This document shows positions 46,099 through 53,969 of a stretch of DNA of 64,000 nucleotides, piece by piece. The notes below the pieces were generated by a model. That model was not told where the DNA came from and searched no databases. It was given only the letters and a program-made list of their open reading frames with translations. The stretch lies in contig NZ_CP107845.1 in NCBI RefSeq assembly GCF_041431415.1, positions 7,254,001 through 7,318,000 on the forward strand, read 5' to 3'. A program made the position numbers and the translations under genes. This stretch comes from Streptomyces sp. NBC_00513 (lineage in GTDB: Bacteria; Actinomycetota; Actinomycetes; Streptomycetales; Streptomycetaceae). Position 1 is the stretch's first letter. Each line of letters begins with the position of its first letter.

Positions 46099-46129
46099 TT
46101 GAAAGATCAAACTGGTGTCGGGTTAGCAT
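46099..46129 (+). promoter_or_regulatory. Probable promoter of GAPDH gene
   Basis: -35 TTGAAA (46099-46104) and -10 TAGCAT (46124-46129), spacer 19. A 16-bp direct repeat (cttgaaagatcaaact at 46098, ctcgaaagataaacct at 46145, 13 matches) brackets the leader. Confidence 0.6.
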
Positions 46130-46160
46130 ATGAGCGCCGCCTAGCTCGAAAGATAAACCT

Positions 46161-47606
46161 GTGACTGTCAATGACGACTCGTTCACCAACTGGAAAAACC
46201 GCGAGGAGATCGCGGAATCGATGATCCCGATCATCGGGAAGCTGCATCGCGAGCGGGACGTCACCGTCCTGCTGCACAGCCGCTCCTTGGTGAACAAGTC
46301 GGTGGTCAGCATCCTGAAGACCCACCGATTCGCCCGTCAGATCGCCGGCGAGGAGCTCTCGGTCACCGAGACCCTGCCGTTCCTGGAGGCGCTCACCCCG
46401 CTCGACCTCGGTCCGTCCCAGATCGACATCGGGATGCTCGCCGCGACCTACAAGAGCGACACCCGAGGCCTCTCGGTGGGCGAGTTCACGGCCGAGGCCG
46501 TGTCCGGCGCCACCGGCGACAACAAGATCGAGTCCCGCGAGTCGCGTGACGTCGTCCTGTACGGCTTCGGCCGCATCGGCCGCCTCGTCGCCCGCCTGCT
46601 GATCGAGAAGGCCGGTTCCGGCAACGGTCTGCGCCTGCGCGCCATCGTCGTCCGCCAGGGCGGCGACCAGGACATCGTCAAGCGCGCCTCGCTGCTGCGC
46701 CGCGACTCCATCCACGGTCAGTTCCAGGGCACGATCACCGTCGACGAGGCGAACAGCAAGATCATCGCCAACGGCAACGAGATCAAGGTGATCTACGCCG
46801 GGGACCCGTCGGAGATCGACTACACGGCGTACGGCATCAAGGACGCCATCCTCATCGACAACACCGGCAAGTGGCGCGACCGCGAGGGCCTCTCCAAGCA
46901 CCTGCGCCCCGGCATCGACAAGGTCGTCCTGACCGCTCCGGGCAAGGGCGACGTCCCGAACATCGTCCACGGCGTCAACCACGACATGATCAAGCCGGAC
47001 GAGCAGATCCTGTCCTGCGCCTCCTGCACCACCAACGCGATCGTCCCGCCGCTCAAGGCGATGGCGGACGAGTACGGCGTCCTGCGCGGCCACGTGGAGA
47101 CCGTCCACTCGTTCACCAACGACCAGAACCTGCTGGACAACTACCACCCGGCCGACCGTCGAGGCCGCTCCGCGCCGCTCAACATGGTCATCACCGAGAC
47201 CGGCGCCGCCTCCGCCGTCGCCAAGGCGCTGCCCGAACTCAAGGCGCCGATCACCGGCAGCTCGATCCGCGTCCCGGTGCCGGACGTGTCGATCGCGATC
47301 CTCAGCCTGCGGCTCGGTCGCGAGACCACCCGCGAGGACGTCCTCGACTACCTGCGGAACGTGTCGCTGACCTCGCCGCTCAAGCGGCAGATCGACTTCA
47401 CCACCGCCCCCGACGCGGTGTCGAGCGACTTCATCGGCTCGCGCCACGCCTCGATCGTCGACGCGGGTGCCACCAAGGTCGACGGTGACAACGCGATCCT
47501 CTACCTCTGGTACGACAACGAGTTCGGCTACTCCTGCCAGGTCATCCGCGTCGTCCAGCACGTCTCCGGGGTGGAGTACCCGACCTTCCCGGCCCCGGCG
47601 GTCTGA
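46161..47606 (+). CDS. Glyceraldehyde-3-phosphate dehydrogenase, long form
   Basis: 481 residues, GTG start. The NAD-binding motif VVLYGFGRIGRLVARLL begins only near residue 130, so about 125 residues precede the GAPDH fold (usual length about 335). Catalytic Cys289 is in ILSCASCTTNAI, with HSFTNDQNLLDNYH and WYDNEFGYS as further landmarks. The leader (NREEIAESMIPIIGKLHRERDVTVLLH) is helical and resembles extended actinobacterial and proteobacterial GAPDHs. Codon use is very strongly biased, suggesting high expression. The direction, glycolytic or gluconeogenic, cannot be read. Confidence 0.92.
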   Translation: MTVNDDSFTNWKNREEIAESMIPIIGKLHRERDVTVLLHSRSLVNKSVVSILKTHRFARQIAGEELSVTETLPFLEALTPLDLGPSQIDIGMLAATYKSDTRGLSVGEFTAEAVSGATGDNKIESRESRDVVLYGFGRIGRLVARLLIEKAGSGNGLRLRAIVVRQGGDQDIVKRASLLRRDSIHGQFQGTITVDEANSKIIANGNEIKVIYAGDPSEIDYTAYGIKDAILIDNTGKWRDREGLSKHLRPGIDKVVLTAPGKGDVPNIVHGVNHDMIKPDEQILSCASCTTNAIVPPLKAMADEYGVLRGHVETVHSFTNDQNLLDNYHPADRRGRSAPLNMVITETGAASAVAKALPELKAPITGSSIRVPVPDVSIAILSLRLGRETTREDVLDYLRNVSLTSPLKRQIDFTTAPDAVSSDFIGSRHASIVDAGATKVDGDNAILYLWYDNEFGYSCQVIRVVQHVSGVEYPTFPAPAV

Positions 47607-47636
47607 TCCCGCCGCACGACCGACCCGGTGTCCCGC

Positions 47637-47708
47637 CCGACGGGGCGGCGGCGGGCCGGCGACCGATGCCGACGGCATCCGGTCCCGGCCCCACCGCCGC
47701 CCCGTCGG
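47637..47708 (+). terminator. Terminator after GAPDH gene
   Basis: Perfect 15-bp stem, arms 47637-47651 and 47694-47708 (ccgacggggcggcgg), enclosing a second small hairpin (gatgcc/ggcatc). Confidence 0.75.
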
Positions 47709-47820
47709 CGTGTGCGGGCCCGGCGGTCGTGGCCCCTCCCGCCCCGTGCGTCCTTACCGTGCCGTGAAGCCTCCCGCTTCCCGCGCGCATCAGCCGGGCG
47801 CCGCTGGGAAGGACAACCTC

Positions 47821-48687
47821 ATGAGCGTTTCCACCCCGCCTCCCGGCCCGCACCGTCCGACCGCCCACTCCCGGACGGTCCGCCGTCTCCCGGCCCGGAT
47901 CACGGCGGTCGGGGCAGCCGCCGTCCTGTGCCTGGTGGCGTCCACCACCGGCGCCCGGGCGATCGTCCACGGGAAGGACTCCACCGAGGCGTATCCGTTC
48001 ATGGCATCGATCCCGATGACGCTGGACGAGGGCCCCGCCTCCCTCGGCGGAGTCTGTGGAGGCGCGCTGATCGCCCCCCAGTGGGTGGTGACGGCCGCAC
48101 ACTGCGCCCAGGACGTCGGGGCGACCCACCCGACCGGGACGGTGCGGATCGGCAGCGCCGCACGGCATTCGGGCGGCACGGTCGCCAAGATCGTCCAGAA
48201 GGTGGTCCACCCGGGGTACGACGGCCTGGGCGAGGAGCGTTCGACCAACGACATCGCCCTGCTGAAGCTCGACCGCCCCGTCCGGCAGAAGCCCGTCGCC
48301 ATGGCCGACCACGCGCCGAAGGTGGGCGCGTCCACCCGGGTCATCGGCTTCGGAACCGTCGTCGACGCCCTGGACCCCGCACACTGGGTGTTCCCCGAGC
48401 GCCTCCAGGAACTCGACACCCGCAGCATCGCCACCGGCGAGTGCGCCGAGATCAACGGGAAGAGCGAGCTGTGCACTGCCGCCCGCACCCCCCGGGCGAT
48501 GGCCTGCTCCGGCGACTCCGGAGGTCCGCAGATCCAGCGCCTCGCCGGCCGCTGGCAGCTCGTCGGCGCCACCTCCGGCGACGGCGACCACGCCGCCGAC
48601 CCGCACTGCGCCGGCGGCCCCGGGATCTGGACCTCCGTGCCCGCGCACAAGGGCTGGATCACCAAGACCATCGCGGCGCACCACTGA
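47821..48687 (+). CDS. Secreted trypsin-like serine protease (S1)
   Basis: 288 residues; ATG after ggaaggac. Signal peptide residues about 20-48 (ITAVGAAAVLCLVASTTGARA), with the mature start IVHGKDSTEAYPF. Triad: His94 (TAAHCAQ), Asp144 (TNDIALLKL), Ser233 (CSGDSGGPQ). Six cysteines are placed for disulfides. The mature enzyme would begin near Ile48 with no long pro-region, as in S1A family secreted proteases. The residue controlling specificity six before the Ser is not the usual Asp, so trypsin-like cleavage is not assured. Confidence 0.92.
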   Translation: MSVSTPPPGPHRPTAHSRTVRRLPARITAVGAAAVLCLVASTTGARAIVHGKDSTEAYPFMASIPMTLDEGPASLGGVCGGALIAPQWVVTAAHCAQDVGATHPTGTVRIGSAARHSGGTVAKIVQKVVHPGYDGLGEERSTNDIALLKLDRPVRQKPVAMADHAPKVGASTRVIGFGTVVDALDPAHWVFPERLQELDTRSIATGECAEINGKSELCTAARTPRAMACSGDSGGPQIQRLAGRWQLVGATSGDGDHAADPHCAGGPGIWTSVPAHKGWITKTIAAHH

Positions 48688-48717
48688 GCACACCCGGGGC
48701 GCCGGTCCGCTGTTCCC

Positions 48718-49689
48718 TCAGGGAACGATCAGGGTCTTGCCGCGGGCCTCGCCCCGGTGCATCGCGTCGATCGCTGCCGGAGCCTCGGCGAGGGGGCGGA
48801 CGCCGTGGATGGCCGGCGTCAGTTCACCCGCCTCGACGTGCCGCCCGAGGACGTCCAGGTCGGCCCGGCGCTCCGCGGCCATGAACGGCTTGAGGGTGTG
48901 CCGCACGAACGGGTTCAGCAGCGCCGCGCGCAGCACCCGGGCCATCGTGCCGATCCAGCGACCACCCCCTTCGCCACCGACGAGGACGAGCGTCCCCCGA
49001 GGGGTCAAGGCCCGTCTCAGGTGCGAGAGGGCGCGGTTGCCTGCGGTGTCGAGTATGAGGTCATAGGTGCGGACGCCGTCGGCGAACTCCTCGCGGGTGT
49101 AGTCGACGACCTCGTCCGCGCCGAGCGAGCGCACCAGCTCCGTCTTCGAGGTGCTGCACACGCCGGTGACGTGCGCGCCGTACGCCTTGGCCAGCTGTAC
49201 CGCGTACGTGCCCACCCCGCCCGCCGCGCCGATGACCAGGACCCGCTGTCCCGGTCGGACGCGGCCCGCGTCGCGCAGGGCCTGGAGCGCGGTGAGGCCC
49301 GAGACGGGGAGGGCCGCCGCGTGCTCCGGGGGAATGCCCGCGGGCACGGCGGCGATCTTGTCCTGTCGGGCGGTCGCGTACTCGGCGAACGAACCCTCGC
49401 AGATGCCGAACACCTCGTCCCCCACCCGGAAGTCGGTGACCCCCTCGCCGACGGCCTCGATCCGCCCCGCGACCTCCCGGCCCCGCACGGGCACCTTGGG
49501 TCTGCGCAGCCCGTATCCCATGAGGCGGACCAGATGGGGCCGGCCGGTCATGAGGTGCCAGACCCCGGCGTCCAGGGCGGCGGCCCGGACCGCGATCAGC
49601 ACCTCGCCGCCGCCCGGGGTGGGCGTTTCGACGTCCCGGAGCTCCAGTACCTCGCTGGAGCCGTACATGTCCTGTGTGATCGCCTTCAC
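48718..49689 (-). CDS. MDR-family NAD(P)-dependent oxidoreductase (quinone oxidoreductase-like)
   Basis: 323 residues; GTG at 49689 overlapping the regulator's stop. GroES-like N-terminal half with VPVRGREVAGRIEAVGEGV, then the Rossmann motif VLVIGAAGGVGTYAVQLAKAYGA. Catalytic zinc ligands of alcohol dehydrogenases (Cys38-type, GHE) are absent, so this is a zinc-free quinone or enone reductase. Last gene of a membrane protein-XRE-MDR operon. Confidence 0.9.
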   Translation of the reverse strand: MKAITQDMYGSSEVLELRDVETPTPGGGEVLIAVRAAALDAGVWHLMTGRPHLVRLMGYGLRRPKVPVRGREVAGRIEAVGEGVTDFRVGDEVFGICEGSFAEYATARQDKIAAVPAGIPPEHAAALPVSGLTALQALRDAGRVRPGQRVLVIGAAGGVGTYAVQLAKAYGAHVTGVCSTSKTELVRSLGADEVVDYTREEFADGVRTYDLILDTAGNRALSHLRRALTPRGTLVLVGGEGGGRWIGTMARVLRAALLNPFVRHTLKPFMAAERRADLDVLGRHVEAGELTPAIHGVRPLAEAPAAIDAMHRGEARGKTLIVP

Positions 49690-49943
49690 GGCGCCGTCCC
49701 TTCCTCGTGCGTGTGCTGCTCGTCGTACTGCTCGTCCGTGTACTGAAAGACCTGCTCGAGCGGGACGGCGAAGACGCGGGCGATCCGGAACGCCGTTTCG
49801 AGGGAGGGCGAGTAGCGGCCCTTCTCGATCGCGATGACGGTCTGCCGGGTCACGCCGATGCGTTCCGCCAGCTCCGCCTGGGTCATCTCCGCGTGCTCGA
49901 AGCGCAGGGTCCGGATCCGGTTCGTGATGCCGGTCGCCTTCAC
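49686..49943 (-). CDS. XRE-family transcriptional regulator
   Basis: 85 residues from the GTG at 49943, overlapping the stop of the membrane protein by 4 bp. Helix-turn-helix: MTQAELAERIGVTRQTVIAIEKGRYSPSLETAFRIARVF, the compact Cro/YozG form, with an acidic, His-ended tail. It has overlaps on both sides, so it is expressed with its neighbours. The nested inverted repeat at 50401-50440 in the operon promoter is its likely target. Confidence 0.9.
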   Translation of the reverse strand: MKATGITNRIRTLRFEHAEMTQAELAERIGVTRQTVIAIEKGRYSPSLETAFRIARVFAVPLEQVFQYTDEQYDEQHTHEEGTAP

Positions 49944-50371
49944 CACGACTGGAACCCCCACCGGTAGGCGGCGAGCTTCACGGTGGAACCGAGCAGCGCC
50001 GACAGGACGAACCCCAGGTAGATCACGTTGGAGATCCAGAAGTGGTCCGCCTCGGCCATCGACAGGGCCAGTGCGGCCACGGCGCCGATGACGAGGAAGG
50101 ACTGTCCGGCGAGATCGCCGAGGCGGCCGATCTCCTTGTCCCGCTGATCCTTCGCGTCGGCCTCGCGGGGCGAGGCCAGTGCGACCGCGATGTTCAGGGC
50201 GATGGCGGCGACGATCGCGCCGCCGACCGTCCACAGCAGCGGGGCCGCGTACGCGACCTCCGCGAGCGGCACGCCGCCGCCGGACCGCCCCAGCACGACG
50301 GCCAGGTAGACGGCGTACCCGGCGACGGCCACCACCGCCGCGATCCATGCGCGCTTCTCCTCGAAGGCCAC
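49940..50371 (-). CDS. Four-helix membrane protein of an XRE operon
   Basis: 143 residues from the GTG at 50371; another GTG at 50383 is possible. Short charged start AFEEKRAW, then helices near residues 8-26, 38-58, 84-102 and 112-130, with a charged Asp/Lys/Arg loop (SPREADAKDQRDKEIGRLGD) between 2 and 3. This organisation is common for proteins encoded beside small XRE regulators in Gram-positives; function unknown. Confidence 0.75.
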   Translation of the reverse strand: MAFEEKRAWIAAVVAVAGYAVYLAVVLGRSGGGVPLAEVAYAAPLLWTVGGAIVAAIALNIAVALASPREADAKDQRDKEIGRLGDLAGQSFLVIGAVAALALSMAEADHFWISNVIYLGFVLSALLGSTVKLAAYRWGFQSW

Positions 50372-50400
50372 GTCCGAACCCACTCCCGTGTAAAACAACT

Positions 50401-50440
50401 TTGACACGAGGAATGTAAAGTCATTCGTACACGGTGTCAA
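50401..50440 (-). promoter_or_regulatory. Promoter and nested operator of the XRE operon
   Basis: On the minus strand, -35 TTGACA (complement of 50435-50440) and -10 TACATT (complement of 50412-50417) with a 17-nt spacer. TTGACAC (50401-50407) and GTGTCAA (50434-50440) form a perfect 7-bp inverted repeat across the promoter. GAATG/CATTC (50411-50415/50422-50426) nests inside over the -10. The region is strikingly AT-rich for this genome. Confidence 0.78.
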
Positions 50441-50447
50441 TAATTCC

Positions 50448-51620
50448 TTACATGCCTCCTCGGGTGGCCTCGAACGGGCCGCCCGGGCCGAAGGCCAGCT
50501 CGCCGAAGCGCTCACCGATGCGGCGGTGTCCCGCGGGGTCCGGGTGCAGATCGTCGGGCAGGGGCAGTTCCGCGAAGTCGGCCTCGCCGTACAGGGCGCG
50601 ACCGTCGAGGTGGTGCAGGTGCGGGTCCCCGGCCGCCCTCCGCGCGGTGATGCGGGACAACTCCTCGCGGATGACGGTCAGCGTCAGCCGGCCCGCGGCC
50701 ACGTCCGCGGGGTCGCCCGTCGCGCGAAAGCGGAGCCGCTGCCCGTCGAACTCCGGCGCGAGGGGGCCCGGGGTGTTCTCCTGGAGGGGGCAGAGCACGG
50801 GGGAGACCACCAGCAGGGGCGTGTTCGGGTGGCCCTCGCGGATGGTGTCGAGGAAGCCGTGGACCGCCGGGGTGAAGGCGCGCAGCCGCATCAGGTCGGT
50901 GTTCACCAGGTTGATGCCGATCTTGACGCTGATCAGGTCCGCGGGCGTGTCGCGCATGACGCGCGCGACGAACGGGTCGAGCAGGGCGTTGCCGCCGAAG
51001 CCCAGGTTGATCAGCTCCACCCCGCCCCGGGCGGCGGCCAGCGCGGGCCAGGTCGAGCGGGGACGCTCGGCGTTGGAACCGTGGCTGATCGAACTGCCGT
51101 GGTGCAACCACACGCGGCGGCCGTCGGCGGGCGCCGCCTCCACCGGCGCGTCGGTGCGCAGGGCGATCAACTCGGTCGTCTCCGTGTGCGGCAGCCAGAT
51201 CTCGACGTCCTTCATCACGTCGGGCAGTCCGGTGAACCGTGCGACGCCGGGCGGACCCGCGGTGGTGACCGCGGTCCCCGCGGCCATGTCGACGGTGTGG
51301 ACGTTCCCGCCGGTCACGCTCGCCCGACCGGCGAGCTCCCCGTCCACGAGCAGGTCGTACACGCCGGCGGGCCGGGGCGGAGCGCCCTGGTAGGCCATCC
51401 GGGTGGGGACCGTCTCCAGCTCGACGGTGGTGGCGCGGGTGCGGAAGACGACCCGCACGCCGGAGGTCTGGGCCTCGGCCATGGCCAGGCCCGGATCGGG
51501 GAACTGCTCGCGGACCCAGGCGGGCAGCCGGTGCGGCAGGATGCCCCGGGCGGTGTGTTCCAAGTCGATGGCGCCGCGCACGAAGGCGGGCTCGACGGGG
51601 GTGGTGATCCAATCGGTCAT
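50448..51620 (-). CDS. SGNH/GDSL-family hydrolase
   Basis: 390 residues from the ATG at 51620, preceded by GAGGA. An N-terminal beta-rich domain of about 150 residues (VFRTRATTVELETVP, YDLLVDGELAGRA) precedes the SGNH fold. Block I is HHGSSISHG (Ser nucleophile), block II GFGGNALLD, block III KIGINLVN, block V DDLHPDPAGHRRIG with Asp and His. No signal peptide. The layout resembles two-domain carbohydrate-esterase-like SGNH enzymes. Substrate unknown. Confidence 0.88.
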   Translation of the reverse strand: MTDWITTPVEPAFVRGAIDLEHTARGILPHRLPAWVREQFPDPGLAMAEAQTSGVRVVFRTRATTVELETVPTRMAYQGAPPRPAGVYDLLVDGELAGRASVTGGNVHTVDMAAGTAVTTAGPPGVARFTGLPDVMKDVEIWLPHTETTELIALRTDAPVEAAPADGRRVWLHHGSSISHGSNAERPRSTWPALAAARGGVELINLGFGGNALLDPFVARVMRDTPADLISVKIGINLVNTDLMRLRAFTPAVHGFLDTIREGHPNTPLLVVSPVLCPLQENTPGPLAPEFDGQRLRFRATGDPADVAAGRLTLTVIREELSRITARRAAGDPHLHHLDGRALYGEADFAELPLPDDLHPDPAGHRRIGERFGELAFGPGGPFEATRGGM

Positions 51621-51783
51621 GTCGGGTCCTCGGGTGTGGTCAGGCACGGGCTCGGTGAACGTCCACGCACCGCCGCGATCGTGACGGCACGTGACATCCA
51701 GCGTGCAACACCGTGCGCACCCGTACCCGCACCGGTCCCGGTTCCGAGGCCCGAGGCTCAGCCGCAGGGCCGGCGGGGCGGTG

Positions 51784-52347
51784 TCAGGCCGCGAGGCCCG
51801 CCAGTACCGAGACGCCCGGGAGTTCGGCGAGCGCCCACCCCGGCAGGATCAGCTTGCCGCGCCGTCGGCCGCTGCCGACGAGAACGTACGGGGCCTCGAC
51901 CACGGCCGCGTCGATCAGCAGCGACCACGCCGCGGGCAACCCGAGCGGGGTGATCCCCCCGTACTCCATGCCGGTCTCCTCGACGGCGGTGTCCATGGGG
52001 GCGAACGACACCTTCCGCGCCGAAAGGTGCTTGCGCACCGCGGTGTTGACGTCCACCCGGGTGTCGGCGAGGGCGAGGCAGGCGGCCAGGGTGGTCTCCC
52101 CGCCGCGCTTCGCGGCGACGACCACGCAGTTCGCGGACGCGTCGAGGGGGACGGAGTACGCCTCGCAGAACGCGGCGGTGTCGGCCTTCGCGGGGTCGGT
52201 GTCCACGTACAGCACGGACCGTGCCGCCTCCCGCGATGCCCACCCCCTGAGGGCGTCGGCGACCGGCTGCGCGAGCCGGTCGGACACGTCCAGGGCGGGC
52301 TGGACGGTGGTGAAGTCTCCGAAGGGGGCGCGCACCTGATCGTTCAT
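51784..52347 (-). CDS. YbaK/EbsC-family aminoacyl-tRNA deacylase-like protein
   Basis: 187 residues from the ATG at 52347. Family features: ANCVVVAAKRGGETTLAACLALADTRVDV, a VRKHLSARKVSFAPMDTAVEETGMEYGGITPLGLP segment with the Gly-Ile-Thr-Pro loop, and a C-terminal VGSGRRRGKLILP. Such proteins hydrolyse mischarged tRNA (Cys-tRNA(Pro), Ala-tRNA(Pro)). The conserved lysine of the family may be Lys80. Solitary gene. Confidence 0.88.
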   Translation of the reverse strand: MNDQVRAPFGDFTTVQPALDVSDRLAQPVADALRGWASREAARSVLYVDTDPAKADTAAFCEAYSVPLDASANCVVVAAKRGGETTLAACLALADTRVDVNTAVRKHLSARKVSFAPMDTAVEETGMEYGGITPLGLPAAWSLLIDAAVVEAPYVLVGSGRRRGKLILPGWALAELPGVSVLAGLAA

Positions 52348-52427
52348 GGGCGGACTGTAGCGAACCGTGCCCTCGGAGGACGGCGCCGGCCCCCGCGCGC
52401 AGACGTGCCGCCGGCCACCCGGCGGGG

Positions 52428-52902
52428 TCACGGAACGCGCGCGGTCCACTCCTCGGAGCCGAACTTGTCGGCGGCCAACTCCCGTGCCCGCGCCATCTCC
52501 TCGGGCGTGACCGAGCCCTCCGACAGCCCGTACCGGTCCCGGAAGGACTCGATCATGCGCCGGATCACCGCGTCCCGCGGCAGCCCGGTCTGGCGGCGCA
52601 GCGGGTCCACCCGCTTCTTCGCGCTCTTCGTCCCCAACACCCAGTCGTCGAGGTAGGCGTAGCTGTCGGCGAACGACAGCCCCCGCACCAGCGCGTCCGG
52701 CACGCTCAGGGAGTACGTGATGGTGTTGCCCGGCTCGATGAACATGGCGCCGCCGCCGCTGATCCGGCGCACCACCGTCATCCCGTGCTCTTCCAACGCC
52801 CGCGCGTCCAGCTCGTTGCGCAGCGACTGGAAGCTTCGGCGGACTCGACGTCCAGGTCCACGACGACGAGCTTGCCACCCGGCACCTTTACTCACCGTGC
52901 AC
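52428..52902 (-). pseudogene. Decayed lipoate-protein ligase A family gene
   Basis: A good GGGGAGG ribosome-binding site and GTG at 52902 start MHGE, then an in-frame TAA at 52890-52888. Removing the frameshift (one base lost, expected TAC-AAG, seen TAAAG) restores a reading frame KVPGGKLVVVDLDVE, the start typical of actinobacterial lipoate ligases. The sequence then jumps to FQSLRNELDARALEEHG, VVRRISGGGAMFIEPGNTITYSL and FADSYAYLDDWVLG, and jumps again directly to TKSAKKRVDPLRRQTG and a normal C-terminus ending EEWTARVP. The lipoyl-AMP/catalytic lysine segment between YLDDWVLG and TKSAKKR is missing, as is a block before FQSLRN. Only about 155 codons remain of an expected 330 or more. Confidence 0.82.
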
Positions 52903-52977
52903 CGGTGTGCCTCCCCTTGCTGTCCGTCCGCTGTCCGCCCGCAGTTGCGTCGACGGCCGGCATGGCCGCGAACACCG

Positions 52978-53874
52978 TCAAACCGTATCGCGATCCTCAC
53001 CTGCGTCGTTCGGGCGCTCCGGGCGGTCGAGGTGCTCCATGCGCGCCAGGCGTTCCAGCCGCGAGCGGGTCTCCTCGTCCAGTGGTACGTACGTCAACAG
53101 GCGCGGCCCCGCCGTGGGCCCCAACCACAGATTGGTCTGCTCGACGTGCAGCAGTCCCACGTGCGGGTTGCGGATGTACTTGGACTTGCCGGCCAGGCCG
53201 ACCACCTCGTGCCGTGCCCAGATCTCCCGGAACTCCGCCGAGGCCGCGTCCAACCGGGCGAGCAGCGTCTTCCAGGCCGGCTCGGTCAGGTGCTCCGCCA
53301 TCGACGCCCGGAACTTGGCCGCCATCACCCGGTTCACGTCGGGCACGTCGACCATGGCAGCCCGCCATTGCGGATCGGTGAACGCCAGCCACATGCAGTT
53401 CCGGTCCTCGGGCGGCAGGCTGTCCAGGTCGCACAGCAGCCGCCCGTAGGTGGAGTTGTACGCGAGGATGTCGTACCGACTGTTCTGCACGCACGCGGGG
53501 ATCGGCCCCAACTGGTCGAGCATCGCCCTCAGCGCCGGCGTCACGCTCGGGCAGGGGGTGTTCGGCGCCGGGTCGAGGCTGCCGGCCAGCGAGAACAGGT
53601 GAGCGCGCTCGGTGGGGTCCAACAGCAGGGCGCGCGCGACGGCGTCCAGCACCTGCGGGGACACCTGGATCTCCCGGGCCTGCTCCAGCCACGTGTACCA
53701 GGTGACGCCCACCGCCGACAGCTGGGCCACCTCCTCGCGACGCAGCCCGGGGGTGCGCCGGCGGCGCCCCGGCGGCAGCCCCACCTGCTCGGGCGTGATC
53801 CGCTCCCGCCGGCTGCGCAGGAACTCGGCCAGCTCGTGCCGGCGGACGTCGCTCTCGGGGGCCACAGTGGTCAT
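52978..53874 (-). CDS. XRE-family regulator with MmyB-like ligand-binding domain
   Basis: 298 residues from the ATG at 53874. N-terminal HTH: LAEFLRSRRERITPEQVGLP, RRTPGLRREEVAQLSAVGVTWYTWLEQ. The C-terminal domain (about residues 105-270, with VQNSRYDILAYNSTYGRLLCD, FTDPQWRAAMVD, and HVGLLHVEQTNLWLGPTAG) is the MmyB-type PAS-like ligand-binding domain, which has been reported to bind fatty acid in one structure. Divergent from an MFS drug-type exporter, with GGTAC repeats between, so it likely controls that gene. Confidence 0.93.
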   Translation of the reverse strand: MTTVAPESDVRRHELAEFLRSRRERITPEQVGLPPGRRRRTPGLRREEVAQLSAVGVTWYTWLEQAREIQVSPQVLDAVARALLLDPTERAHLFSLAGSLDPAPNTPCPSVTPALRAMLDQLGPIPACVQNSRYDILAYNSTYGRLLCDLDSLPPEDRNCMWLAFTDPQWRAAMVDVPDVNRVMAAKFRASMAEHLTEPAWKTLLARLDAASAEFREIWARHEVVGLAGKSKYIRNPHVGLLHVEQTNLWLGPTAGPRLLTYVPLDEETRSRLERLARMEHLDRPERPNDAGEDRDTV

Positions 53875-53903
53875 GAGTCCAGGGTGCCTCACGGCTCAGA
53901 CGG

Positions 53904-53946
53904 TTGCCAGGTACTGCTGGTACCAGGATAAGGAGACTCTGGTACC
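53904..53946. promoter_or_regulatory. GGTAC repeats in the XRE/MFS divergent promoter
   Basis: GGTAC at 53910, 53919 and 53941. CTGGTACCAG (53917-53926) is a perfect 10-bp palindrome, and CTGGTACC recurs at 53939-53946, 22 bp later. They fall in the spacer and start region of a rightward promoter, TTGCCA (53904-53909) with GATAAG (53927-53932), spacer 17. Likely binding sites of the adjacent XRE regulator. Confidence 0.68.
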
Positions 53947-53969
53947 CGGCTCCGAGGAGGAGGATCGTC

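Noticed and set aside
52428..52815. Intact short lipoate ligase gene
   Set aside because: The ORF lacks the catalytic segment, its N-terminal 55 residues are out-of-frame filler, and a true start with frameshift is visible at 52902.
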